Part shown: one piece after another, positions 7,547 through 15,195 of the stretch
How the letters are laid out: every line of letters begins with the position of its first letter
Position numbering within the stretch: position 1 is the first letter of the stretch
Assembly: GCA_039029515.1 (NCBI GenBank)
Contig: JBCCFX010000016.1
Coordinates: 1 to 30,513, forward strand
Reading direction: 5' to 3'
Length of the DNA stretch: 30,513 bases
From: JBCCFX01 sp039029515
Lineage (GTDB): Bacteria > Planctomycetota > Phycisphaerae > Phycisphaerales > SM1A02
Program-made: the position numbers and the translations under genes
The notes under the pieces: model-generated
What the model was told of the DNA's origin: nothing
Database searches by the model: none
Seen by the model: the letters and a program-made list of their open reading frames with translations, nothing else

Positions 7547-10500
7547 GTGCTGCGCCGCGACATCGACGCGTGCTCGCCTCGGCGGGATCCGGCAAGACGT
7601 ACCAATTGTCCAGCCGATACCTCGGCCTCATGCACCAGGGCATCGAACCATCAACATTGCTCGCAAGCACGTTCACACGTCTCGCCGGTGGCGAGATTCG
7701 CGATCGCATACTCCAGCGTGCGGCAAAGGCCGTGCTCGACCCGGCGGAACGGGATGCACTCGCGACGTCGATCGCAGCGACGCCTTTCACACATGTTGAT
7801 GCCTGCGCGTTGCTCGACACACTCATCGATCAACTGCCTTCACTGCAGATTCGAACGCTCGATGGGCTGCTCGCCTCGTGGGTGCGCGTGCATGCGCTGG
7901 ATGTCGATCTGCCACCGCATCTGGATATTCTCGATCAGGTCGCCGAAGAAGACGTGCAACACGAATCACTGCGCCTCATGCTGGATGAGAACGATCCACA
8001 ATCGTTGATCGACATGCTTCGCGCGCTGACCAAAGGACAATCAAACCGAAGCGTGCTGCATGCGATGCAATCTCATATCGCATTGCTGCTCGGGTATTAC
8101 CGAGATTCGGATGTGACCGCATGGATGCTGCCGCCGTGTCCGCACACGCCGATGTCAAAGCAGGATGCTGCTTCGGCCTGCGTCGCGCTCCGCGAGGTTG
8201 ACATCAGTGCGGTCAATGCGAAATTCCTGAAGCGACACAGCGAAGCGGTCCAATTCGCCTCGACTGGCAATTGGGTCGATTTCCTCGGGAGCGATGGGCT
8301 CGGCTCGGCGCTCGCAGGCAAGTACAACCGCAGTACCATTCCCGATGAAGTGATCGCGTCGTACACCGGACTTGTCCCGCATGCGATCGCGCGGACATAT
8401 CAGCAATGGCAGCACGAACTCGACGCCGCATACGCGCTCATGCGTGACTTCGATGCCCGTGAACGGACGTATAAACGTGGCCGCGCTGTGCTTGCGTTCA
8501 GCGATCTCGCCCCACTTGTCGGCTTGATGCACCAACGGCTCGACATGCACCGTGTGCTCCAGCGCATCGGCGTCGCTATCGATCATGTCATGCTCGACGA
8601 ATTCCAGGACACCAGCGTTGACCAATGGCGAGCACTGCGCCCACTGCTCGATCGGATGTGCGAGACCGACTCAGATCGATCACTCTTTGTCGTCGGCGAT
8701 GTGAAACAATCCATCTACGCATGGCGAGAAGCCACCAGCGCGATACTTGAATCGGTTCCGGAACTGCTCGACCTGACGCCCGGCGTAGACCTTGCGGACG
8801 ACCACCTCGTACGGAGCTACCGCTCATCGCCCGCAATCATGCGTATCGTGAACGCAGTATTCACGGACACCGCATCCAATGCAGCGCTCGCCGATACGCC
8901 TGCGAGTGCGTCATGGTGGGACGACCAATTCGAACCGCATGAGACAGCGAAGACCGATCTGCCCGGCGTCGTGCGCATCGACGTTTGCCCGAAAATCGGT
9001 GGCCGCGACTACAAACGCATCCGGACGGAGACCTGTCAGCAATGGTGCGTGGAGACCGTCACCGATCTGCATGAACGCTTTCCACACAAGACCATTGGCA
9101 TTCTGACGCGATCGAACGAGGCAGTGAACACGCTGATGTTCAAACTCGGGCCGGATGGCCAGGATCTTCCGGTCGCCGGTAAAGGCGGTCGACCGTTGAC
9201 GGACGCCGCGCCGATTAACGCAATGCTTGATGCCATACGGCTGATCGATCACCCGGACGATACGATCGCGGCGTTCAACGTCGCGCATTCGCCGCTCGGG
9301 ACGCATCTGAACTTTTCTGATCATGCGGATACGGATGCGCGCCGAATGCTCGCGGATCGGCTCCGGCGTGACATGATGGCGATCGGATTGTCATCGCTCC
9401 TTGCGGATTGGCTGCGCGCATTGGCAGGTCAATTGACCGCGTGGGAACAGCGCCGGACGGAACAACTGGTTGCAATGGCATTAGAGCTTGACAGCCGACG
9501 CTCACCGCGCGTGCGCGAGTTCCTCCGCCATGTTGATGGGACGAACGCGCCGATGCCGGGCGAAGCACCGATTACGGTCATGACCGTTCATCAGTCCAAA
9601 GGTCTCGAATTCGACTTCATCGTGCTGCCCGAACTCGATGGCCAACTCAAGGGTCAGTCATCCGGCACGCGGTACGTGCGGCATCGTGACACCGTCGACG
9701 GGCCGATCACGCGTGTCTTGAAGGTCGTGAACGAGCAGGTTCGGTCGCAGTGCCCGGAACTCCAACCGTTCTGGGATGCGGACACGGATCATCGGGTGCG
9801 TGAAGGCCTGTGCATGCTGTATGTGGCGATGACGCGCGCTCGACAGGGCCTCTTCGCGTGCCTCTTCCCCCCAAGCGACAAGCGGCCATCCTCGTCGTTC
9901 AGTGGGATGATCTACGATGCTCTGCGCAACCCCGCGGTCGACCTGGATCATCGTGAGCACATCGTCACCGTCTATGCGGACGGCGAATTCGATGCGCTCC
10001 AGACAACTGCGGATGACGCACACGACACGACGCCCGTCCAACCACTCACGCGACGTGCGCCGGTGACGATTACACCGGCGACAACGCGGTGGCGCGGTGC
10101 CGTACCTGCGCCATCTGCCCACGATGAACATCACACAACTCGATCCATGGCGCAACTCCTCGCGCCGGTGAATCGTACAGCGTTGGATCACGGCACCGCG
10201 ATTCATGCGATGTTTGAATGCGTGCGCTGGTCTGAGGATCAACCACCAACAGATGATCAATTGCGCGCGGCGATGCGCGGTGCCATGCCACGGCATGATC
10301 GCGCATGGATGGACGATCAGATCATCGCGTTCCGACCCATGATGCAAGGCGATGCCGTACGCAACGCGCTGAGCCGGGGCGCGAGGCCTGACGACCGGGC
10401 GATGCTCCATCGCGAATTGCCCTTTGCTCGACTCGTTGATGGCGGCGTGCAGCGCGGCGTGATCGATCGTCTCGATGTCACGCTCGATGCGAGTGGAACC

Positions 10501-10692
10501 CCGGTGTCCGCGACGGTCATCGACTTCAAGTCAGATCCTGTTGATGACGAGGCCCTCGAATCGCGGGTGGACGGGTATCGGGGTCAGATCGACACGTATC
10601 GCGATGTCGCGTCGAACCTGCTTCGTCTGCCCATCGATCAGATTCGGGCGTGCCTGCTGTTCGTCGCCACCGACAAAGCGGTCGAATGGTGA
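7543..10692 (+). CDS. AddA-like UvrD/Rep helicase with C-terminal PD-(D/E)XK nuclease
   Basis: ATP-driven 3'-5' helicase and nuclease subunit for processing broken DNA ends. Superfamily 1 motifs appear in order: ASAGSGKT (12-19, Walker A), DEFQDTS (352-358, Walker B), GDVKQSIYAWR (385-395, motif III), RSYRSSPAIMRIV (motif IV), TVHQSKGLEF (681-690, motif V) and LYVAMTRAR (759-767, motif VI). The C-terminal nuclease shows D975 in VIDRLD, VIDFKSD (992-998, D994/K996) and a following QIDTYRD. At 1049 residues it is somewhat shorter than the AddA of Firmicutes. The ATG overlaps the TGA of the upstream subunit (ATGA), which indicates translational coupling and equal dosage. Both subunits appear to keep an intact nuclease site, as expected for AddAB rather than RecBCD. 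Confidence 0.9.
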   Translation: MSAAPRHRRVLASAGSGKTYQLSSRYLGLMHQGIEPSTLLASTFTRLAGGEIRDRILQRAAKAVLDPAERDALATSIAATPFTHVDACALLDTLIDQLPSLQIRTLDGLLASWVRVHALDVDLPPHLDILDQVAEEDVQHESLRLMLDENDPQSLIDMLRALTKGQSNRSVLHAMQSHIALLLGYYRDSDVTAWMLPPCPHTPMSKQDAASACVALREVDISAVNAKFLKRHSEAVQFASTGNWVDFLGSDGLGSALAGKYNRSTIPDEVIASYTGLVPHAIARTYQQWQHELDAAYALMRDFDARERTYKRGRAVLAFSDLAPLVGLMHQRLDMHRVLQRIGVAIDHVMLDEFQDTSVDQWRALRPLLDRMCETDSDRSLFVVGDVKQSIYAWREATSAILESVPELLDLTPGVDLADDHLVRSYRSSPAIMRIVNAVFTDTASNAALADTPASASWWDDQFEPHETAKTDLPGVVRIDVCPKIGGRDYKRIRTETCQQWCVETVTDLHERFPHKTIGILTRSNEAVNTLMFKLGPDGQDLPVAGKGGRPLTDAAPINAMLDAIRLIDHPDDTIAAFNVAHSPLGTHLNFSDHADTDARRMLADRLRRDMMAIGLSSLLADWLRALAGQLTAWEQRRTEQLVAMALELDSRRSPRVREFLRHVDGTNAPMPGEAPITVMTVHQSKGLEFDFIVLPELDGQLKGQSSGTRYVRHRDTVDGPITRVLKVVNEQVRSQCPELQPFWDADTDHRVREGLCMLYVAMTRARQGLFACLFPPSDKRPSSSFSGMIYDALRNPAVDLDHREHIVTVYADGEFDALQTTADDAHDTTPVQPLTRRAPVTITPATTRWRGAVPAPSAHDEHHTTRSMAQLLAPVNRTALDHGTAIHAMFECVRWSEDQPPTDDQLRAAMRGAMPRHDRAWMDDQIIAFRPMMQGDAVRNALSRGARPDDRAMLHRELPFARLVDGGVQRGVIDRLDVTLDASGTPVSATVIDFKSDPVDDEALESRVDGYRGQIDTYRDVASNLLRLPIDQIRACLLFVATDKAVEW

Positions 10693-10756
10693 ATTCAGGC
10701 GGCCCAAGGCGGGATTCCGGGCCGGTTCGCGGCACCCATCGTCGGGGACTCCGTGC

Positions 10757-10762
10757 TACTAT
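10757..10762 (+). promoter_or_regulatory. Putative -10 box of nuoG
   Basis: TACTAT lies 31 nt before the ATG at 10794. Unlike the near-leaderless cases in this window, it would give a leader of roughly 24 nt. No clear Shine-Dalgarno sequence follows. Confidence 0.4.
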
Positions 10763-10793
10763 TCACGAAGTCTGACCGAGCGAGAACCGATCC

Positions 10794-12440
10794 ATGCCCA
10801 CCCTGACGATTAACGGCAAGCCACTCGAATTCGAACAGGGGAAATCCATCCTCGATGTCGCACTCGAGAATGAGATCGAGATCCCGCACTACTGCTATCA
10901 CCCCGGCCTGACGGCACCGGCGAACTGCCGGATCTGCCTCGCCGAAGTCTGGGCACCGAACCCGCGGAACGACAACAAGCTGGAATCCTTCGGCAAGCTC
11001 GTCCCGACGTGTCGCACCGATGCCATCGATGGCGCGGTGGTGTCGACTGAGAGTCCGAAGTCGATCGCCAATCAGAAGGCGGTCATGGAATACCTGCTCA
11101 TCAACCACCCGGTGGATTGCCCGGTGTGCGATCAGGCGGGTGAATGCCATCTGCAGGATTACTCGTATCAGTACGGTCGAGGTCAGGCGCGATTCACGGA
11201 ACAGAAGATCAAGCAGCCGAAGAAGGACATCGGCCCGCACGTGCTGCTCTACTCCGACCGCTGCATCATGTGCACGCGCTGTGTGCGCTTCACGCGCGAA
11301 GTCACCGGCACCGGCGAGTTGATCGTCGAAGGCCGCGGCGCGATGGAGCAGATCGATGTATTCCCCGGGAAGGCACTCGACAACCCGCTGTCGGGCAACG
11401 TCATCGATATCTGTCCGGTCGGCGCCTTGCTCGATAAAGACTTCCTCTTCCAGCAGCGCGTCTGGTTCCTTGAGAAGACACCGAGTATCGATGGCCTCAC
11501 GTGTTCCGGCGACAACATTTCCATCGAGCACAACAAGGGCCAGGTCTATCGCGTCAAGCCACGTGCAAACCTTGATGTGAATCGATACTGGATCACGGAT
11601 GAACAGCGCTACGGCTGGTCGTTCGTGCACGATGATGCACGGCTGCGGCTGCCGGCGATCAAGGGTGATGAGCCATTTGCGCTCGAAGAAGCAGCGGTTG
11701 CGTACGACAACGCGTACGCCGCGGCGATCGACGGCCTTTCTCGTGCTCGGAAGATCGGGCTTCTCGTCAGCCCGATGCTGTCGTGCGAGGATGCGTATGC
11801 GCTCGCGAAGATGGCGCTCGACATCAATCCGGACGCGGTGCTTGCCGTCGGTCCGGTTCCGATCGAAGGCGAAGACCAGACCTTCAAGGACGGCTACACG
11901 ATGTACGCCGAGAAGGCGCCGAACGCTCGCGGCGTCCGACGCGTGCTCGAAGCGATGGCGCCGAACGGTACCGTGCTCGATGCGGATGCGTACCTGAAAG
12001 CCGCAGCGAAGCACGATTTCGACGCCGCGATCGTGACCGGCAACTATCCGAGCAACTGGGTCACCGACGAAACGGTGAAGGCGCTGAAGGAACCGTATCT
12101 CGTCGTCATCGACACGCTGCCGAACACGCTCACATCACGCGCGAACGTGGTGTTGCCTGGCGCGACGTGGATGGAAAAAGCCGGCACATTTGAGAACGTT
12201 CACGGTCGGCTGCAGGCTTTTGATCGTGCGATCGATCCGATTGACTACGTCAAGAGCGAAGCACAGATCGCGTACGACCTCATGGCGGTTCGAACGGGCG
12301 AAACGCCGACGGTGTACAACCCCACGGCGATGCGTCAGACACTTGCCACCGAGCACGGCTTGTCGATGTTCGTCACCGATGTCCATCTGCCGGAGATCAC
12401 GCATGTGGTCGAGTCGGACATGGCGATGGTCGAGTTGTGA
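10794..12440 (+). CDS. nuoG: NADH-quinone oxidoreductase subunit G (NuoG-like)
   Basis: Iron-sulfur subunit of respiratory Complex I, passing electrons from NADH toward quinone. Cluster ligands can be read directly: the [2Fe-2S] site C34, C45, C48, C73; the His-Cys [4Fe-4S] site H105, C109, C112, C118; and the [4Fe-4S] site C157, C160, C163, C207. A molybdopterin-oxidoreductase-like domain follows. Its entry segment (KTPSIDGLTCSGDNI, about 228-242) has a single cysteine, C237, so the extra N7 cluster of the E. coli type is absent. The domain is short, 548 residues in total against about 900 in E. coli, and ends after VVLPGATWMEKAGTFENVHGR. No other nuo gene lies in the window. A heptamer array begins 3 nt after the stop. 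Confidence 0.9.
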   Translation: MPTLTINGKPLEFEQGKSILDVALENEIEIPHYCYHPGLTAPANCRICLAEVWAPNPRNDNKLESFGKLVPTCRTDAIDGAVVSTESPKSIANQKAVMEYLLINHPVDCPVCDQAGECHLQDYSYQYGRGQARFTEQKIKQPKKDIGPHVLLYSDRCIMCTRCVRFTREVTGTGELIVEGRGAMEQIDVFPGKALDNPLSGNVIDICPVGALLDKDFLFQQRVWFLEKTPSIDGLTCSGDNISIEHNKGQVYRVKPRANLDVNRYWITDEQRYGWSFVHDDARLRLPAIKGDEPFALEEAAVAYDNAYAAAIDGLSRARKIGLLVSPMLSCEDAYALAKMALDINPDAVLAVGPVPIEGEDQTFKDGYTMYAEKAPNARGVRRVLEAMAPNGTVLDADAYLKAAAKHDFDAAIVTGNYPSNWVTDETVKALKEPYLVVIDTLPNTLTSRANVVLPGATWMEKAGTFENVHGRLQAFDRAIDPIDYVKSEAQIAYDLMAVRTGETPTVYNPTAMRQTLATEHGLSMFVTDVHLPEITHVVESDMAMVEL

Positions 12441-12443
12441 GAA

Positions 12444-12512
12444 GAAAGTAGAAAGTCGAGAGTCGAGAGTCGAGAGTAGAAGGCGAGAGTCGAGAGTCGA
12501 AAGGCGAAAGTA
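12444..12512 (+). repeat. Heptanucleotide array H3 (GARAGTM type)
   Basis: Ten units: GAAAGTA, GAAAGTC, GAGAGTC twice, GAGAGTA, a 6-bp GAAGGC, GAGAGTC twice, GAAAGGC, GAAAGTA. It starts 3 nt after the nuoG stop. The purine-rich unit is unlike the other arrays, but the 7-bp period is the same. No REP-like hairpin follows. Confidence 0.9.
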
Positions 12513-12647
12513 GAGGCGAGAACGTAGCGGGTAGAGCGTGGGATGGTATTCGCCCCGACAGACGCTCCTGTTCCAGCCGCTTCTCCACGATCTCGTCTCA
12601 CATTCCACCTCCCGTTGCATTCCTGCAATACGCCGAACTGAATCCCG

Positions 12648-12653
12648 TACTAT
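12648..12653 (+). promoter_or_regulatory. -10 box TACTAT giving a leaderless start
   Basis: TACTAT ends 6 nt before ATG at 12660. Transcription starting about 7 nt after the box would begin at or next to the start codon. No ribosome site is visible. Confidence 0.6.
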
Positions 12654-12659
12654 TCATGT

Positions 12660-13355
12660 ATGCCCCGCGCGCATCTGTGTCAGTCATGCGGCTACGACCT
12701 CGCGCAGGAACACGTCATGCGCGAGCCGATCTACGATCTGCCTATCGTGACATGCCCGACCTGCGCCACGGTGGCGGTGCGCACACGGCCCGAGATCGTT
12801 CGGGCCTGGAAGTGGTTCCTTCGCCTCGACTGGACACTGTCGGTTCTCGTACTGCAGATCATCATGCTTGCCGCGATGACCGGCGCGACGATTGGATATC
12901 TCACGTTTTGTACGTTCGGGCTTCCCGAAGTCTGGAACGAGATCCGCGATGAGCCATTTGTCGTCGGGATCATGGCGTCCAGCTTCTTCGCGTTTGCCCT
13001 GCTGACCGGTGCGTGGCTGCGCTTCGCATTTGATCACTGGAAGCCATTTCGCGCGTGGATGATCTGGTCGCTGATTGTGCTGATCGCGATTCAACTGCCG
13101 CTCATGTCGGCGTTCGCCGGTGTCACGACATTTGACTGGGAACCGAACCATCAGGATCGGACCATTCCCGAATCCCTGGCAGCGATGGCGCGACAGTGGT
13201 CATTGCCCGCAACACTTGCCGCGCTCATTCTGCTGATGCTCGCACCGCTCGGCACACCATTCGGTGTTGTGGGCACGATGATCGCACGCTTTATTCGGCG
13301 TTATCGTTGGCGTATGCGCCGACGCCGTATCCGACAATCACGGACCAAGAACTGA
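12660..13355 (+). CDS. Zinc-ribbon multi-pass membrane protein
   Basis: Not a named family. An N-terminal zinc ribbon (C7, C10, C32, C35; CQSCGYDL...CPTCATVAV) precedes about four hydrophobic helices: WTLSVLVLQIIMLAAMTGA, FVVGIMASSFFAFALLTGAW, AWMIWSLIVLIAIQLPLM, and a last one before a very basic tail (RRYRWRMRRRRIR). Ribbon-plus-helices proteins with CGYDL are common in planctomycetes; their role is unknown to me. The basic tail fits a cytoplasmic C-terminus. The stop overlaps the next ATG by one base (TGATG), so the pair is translated together. The next gene has the same ribbon and layout, which suggests tandem duplication. Confidence 0.78.
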   Translation: MPRAHLCQSCGYDLAQEHVMREPIYDLPIVTCPTCATVAVRTRPEIVRAWKWFLRLDWTLSVLVLQIIMLAAMTGATIGYLTFCTFGLPEVWNEIRDEPFVVGIMASSFFAFALLTGAWLRFAFDHWKPFRAWMIWSLIVLIAIQLPLMSAFAGVTTFDWEPNHQDRTIPESLAAMARQWSLPATLAALILLMLAPLGTPFGVVGTMIARFIRRYRWRMRRRRIRQSRTKN

Positions 13356-14170
13356 TGCCTGAACCGCAGAATCAATCGGATGCTCCACCGACGCTGCCTT
13401 CATCCGCCGAATCGGCACGCGAGGAACGTGTCTCGTCGCTGGTGGGCGATCGATTCTGCACGGATTGCGGCTACAACCTCATGGGACAGCCGGTGCTGCG
13501 CGAGCCGCACTACAACATGCTGATCGTGCGTTGCCCGGAATGCGGCACGATTGCAGCGCCGCAGGAGTATCCGCTCGCAGGTCGCTGGACGAATCGATTC
13601 GTGTCTGCCGGCGCGGTGTTGCTGCTGCTCTTCAGCGTTGCGTTTTTTGGTGCGACGAACCTGTTGATGCTCGGACCGCCCGCAGGCTTCGCCAGCGGCG
13701 CGACGTGGCGCATGAACAACCAGTACATGTACACCGCGATGCCCGGCCAGCCGGCGACGGCGCTGAATGAACTTGGTTGGTCGCAGGTTGAGTGGCCGAT
13801 TCTGCTTTGGCTCTGGATTCCATTCACACTGTCGTTTCTGCTCGGCGTGACGTGGCGCGTCCTGTTGTCGCATTGGCCGGCGAAACGATTGCTCAACTTC
13901 ATCCTGATCGAAGCGCTTGTGTTGTTCGGCTGGATCGGTGTCACGTGGACTGCGTCGTTCCGCGAATACCAGTCCACGTCGTACAACGAAGATTGGGTGT
14001 TTTTCGGCATTCCGATCTGGCTCGGCGCCGTCGCGATCTGTTGGCTGCTGTTGTCAATTGGATTGCGCTTCGGCAAACCTGTCGCGCGCGGCATTCTCTG
14101 TGCGCTGCTCGCGCCGCGCCTTCGCGGCCCATTCCAGTTCCTGTGGGAGAAGGAAGGGATTGGGAACTAG
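13355..14170 (+). CDS. Zinc-ribbon multi-pass membrane protein, paralogue of the upstream gene
   Basis: 271 residues from the ATG at 13355, which overlaps the upstream stop (TGATG). The frame is open further up to 13196, but that part is antisense-like shadow of the previous gene. A polar, proline-rich lead (1-30) precedes a ribbon with C35, C38, C60 and C63. This ribbon shares CGYxL, REPxY and IVxCPxC with the upstream protein, so they are paralogues. Four hydrophobic helices follow (VSAGAVLLLLFSVAFF, PILLWLWIPFTLSFLLGV, LNFILIEALVLFGWIGV, LGAVAICWLLLSIGL). Function is unknown. The last codons (GGG ATT GGG AAC TAG) lie inside a 7-bp repeat array, so the protein end is built from repeat sequence. 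Confidence 0.78.
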   Translation: MPEPQNQSDAPPTLPSSAESAREERVSSLVGDRFCTDCGYNLMGQPVLREPHYNMLIVRCPECGTIAAPQEYPLAGRWTNRFVSAGAVLLLLFSVAFFGATNLLMLGPPAGFASGATWRMNNQYMYTAMPGQPATALNELGWSQVEWPILLWLWIPFTLSFLLGVTWRVLLSHWPAKRLLNFILIEALVLFGWIGVTWTASFREYQSTSYNEDWVFFGIPIWLGAVAICWLLLSIGLRFGKPVARGILCALLAPRLRGPFQFLWEKEGIGN

Positions 14171-14204
14171 GGATTGGGGATTCGGTATTGGGGATTCGGG
14201 ACGG
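14156..14204 (+). repeat. Heptanucleotide array H4 (GGGATTS type) containing a stop codon
   Basis: Seven units: GGGATTG, GGAACTA, GGGATTG, GGGATTC, GGTATTG, GGGATTC, GGGACGG. The stop codon TAG of the zinc-ribbon gene spans the second and third units. The GTAG of a REP-like hairpin begins 1 nt after the array. Confidence 0.9.
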
Positions 14205-14205
14205 T

Positions 14206-14231
14206 GTAGGCCGGGTTCTGCTGAACCCCGC
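14206..14231 (+). repeat. REP-like hairpin R3 with GTAG head
   Basis: GTAG is followed by arms GCCGGGTTC / GAACCCCGC (one C-C mismatch) with a TGCT loop. Confidence 0.85.
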
Positions 14232-14240
14232 ATCGCACAT

Positions 14241-14264
14241 GTAGGGCAGGCTTGCCAGCCCGCC
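14241..14264 (+). repeat. REP-like hairpin R4 with GTAG head (GGCT/AGCC type)
   Basis: GTAG is followed by GGCAGGCT / AGCCCGCC with one A-C mismatch and a TGCC loop. It is in tandem with R3, in the same orientation. Confidence 0.85.
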
Positions 14265-14287
14265 GTTACTGCACAAGGGCACATGCG

Positions 14288-14293
14288 TACAAT
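14288..14293 (+). promoter_or_regulatory. -10 box TACAAT giving a leaderless start
   Basis: TACAAT ends 7 nt before ATG at 14301 and lies 23 nt after hairpin R4. An in-frame ATG at 14283 is upstream of the box and would not be transcribed from it. Confidence 0.6.
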
Positions 14294-14300
14294 CGTGCGG

Positions 14301-14960
14301 ATGACCTGGCTTCCTCCATCGCGACGCACACTTGTTCACACAGTGCTGCGTGTACTTGTTTGTGGACTGGTCACGGCATGGTTCGTAGAGATCGCGCTCG
14401 TTTGGACGAACGACGACAGACCACATCGGCTTCTTCGCGGGAATGTCTACGCCGATAGTCCCGCCGACGCGATTCTCCATTCGTACGATCCCTCACTCCA
14501 CACGACCAAGACCGATGGCTGGTGGAGTCGTTCGCTCGGAACTGATCTGTTCGCCGTCGTCGGATTACGGCATGACGGAGAACTCGTTGTCAATATGCGG
14601 GAACGGCGCAGCGGTTGGCCGTTTCGCCAGACTCGCGGCCAGGCGATCTATCTGCAACCCAGCGGACCTGCGATCTATCGTGGGATCGTCTGCCTGTCGT
14701 ACGCCCATCGACCAGGAAGCGATCCGTTTCAGCAACGATATGCCTTCACGTTCCTCCCGATCTGGCAAGGACTCATCGCCAACGCGATCATTCTTGGCAT
14801 TCCAACATATCTGCTTTGTCGTTACGCCCGATCGCGATTACGCATCATTCGAACGATCAACCGTCATCGCGATGGTCGATGTCTTGGATGCGGCTACATC
14901 GTTGATGCCACCGATGTCTGCTCGGAATGCGGCCGGCCATTCGTGCGGTCGGTGCCATAG
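14301..14960 (+). CDS. Membrane protein with C-terminal zinc ribbon
   Basis: 219 residues, not a named family. One helix lies near the N-terminus (TVLRVLVCGLVTAWFVEIALVW) and another near residue 160 (LIANAIILGIPTYLLCRYA). Between them is an extracytoplasmic domain of about 120 residues, and the C-terminus is a ribbon CLGCGYIVDATDVCSECGRPF with two CxxC pairs. The ribbon is at the opposite end compared with the two upstream proteins, but the CxxCGY...CxxCG type is the same. The start is chosen at 14301 because of the -10 box; ATG 14283 would add six residues, and still earlier frame lies in the repeats. Function is unknown. Confidence 0.72.
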   Translation: MTWLPPSRRTLVHTVLRVLVCGLVTAWFVEIALVWTNDDRPHRLLRGNVYADSPADAILHSYDPSLHTTKTDGWWSRSLGTDLFAVVGLRHDGELVVNMRERRSGWPFRQTRGQAIYLQPSGPAIYRGIVCLSYAHRPGSDPFQQRYAFTFLPIWQGLIANAIILGIPTYLLCRYARSRLRIIRTINRHRDGRCLGCGYIVDATDVCSECGRPFVRSVP

Positions 14961-15002
14961 CGCTTTGGCGAGGCCCAAGCGCCAGCGCGGGTCGTGGCAT
15001 TC

Positions 15003-15026
15003 GGAGGGCGGATGTACCAATCCGCC
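15003..15026 (+). repeat. REP-like hairpin R5, GGAG head
   Basis: GGAG is followed by perfect arms GGCGGAT / ATCCGCC with a 6-nt loop; a third sequence type of the same layout. Confidence 0.65.
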
Positions 15027-15071
15027 GTTCATCGTTGGTCGTCAACCGTTGTCCGGAGGCACGATCTTCAC

Positions 15072-15097
15072 GCCGGGTTCAACAGAACCCGGCTCAC
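15072..15097 (-). repeat. REP-like hairpin R6, GTGA head
   Basis: On the reverse strand: GTGA, then perfect 9-bp arms GCCGGGTTC / GAACCCGGC with a 4-nt loop. Confidence 0.75.
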
Positions 15098-15141
15098 AGT
15101 TGACGGCGCGTTGACACTTCGTTCGTCGCTCAACAATCATC

Positions 15142-15164
15142 GGCGGGCTGAAAGCCTGCCCTAC
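15142..15164 (-). repeat. REP-like hairpin R7 with GTAG head (GGCT/AGCC type)
   Basis: On the reverse strand: GTAG, then GGCAGGCT / AGCCCGCC with one wobble-type mismatch and a 3-nt loop. It directly follows array H5 in the reverse direction. Confidence 0.85.
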
Positions 15165-15165
15165 G

Positions 15166-15193
15166 GACAACGACAAACGGACAACGAACAACG
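15166..15193 (-). repeat. Heptanucleotide array H5 (CGTTGTC type)
   Basis: Four units on the forward strand: GACAACG, ACAAACG, GACAACG, AACAACG. On the reverse strand the order is glucoamylase stop, 2 nt, the four units, then the GTAG of hairpin R7. Confidence 0.8.
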
Positions 15194-15195
15194 CT

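Noticed and set aside
10695..12014. 439-residue open frame on the reverse strand
   Set aside because: It is fully antisense to nuoG, whose cluster cysteines prove the forward frame; GC-rich codon bias keeps the opposite frame open.
13196..13354. Longer start for the second zinc-ribbon protein
   Set aside because: This part overlaps the coding end of the upstream gene in another frame; the TGATG junction gives a better start.
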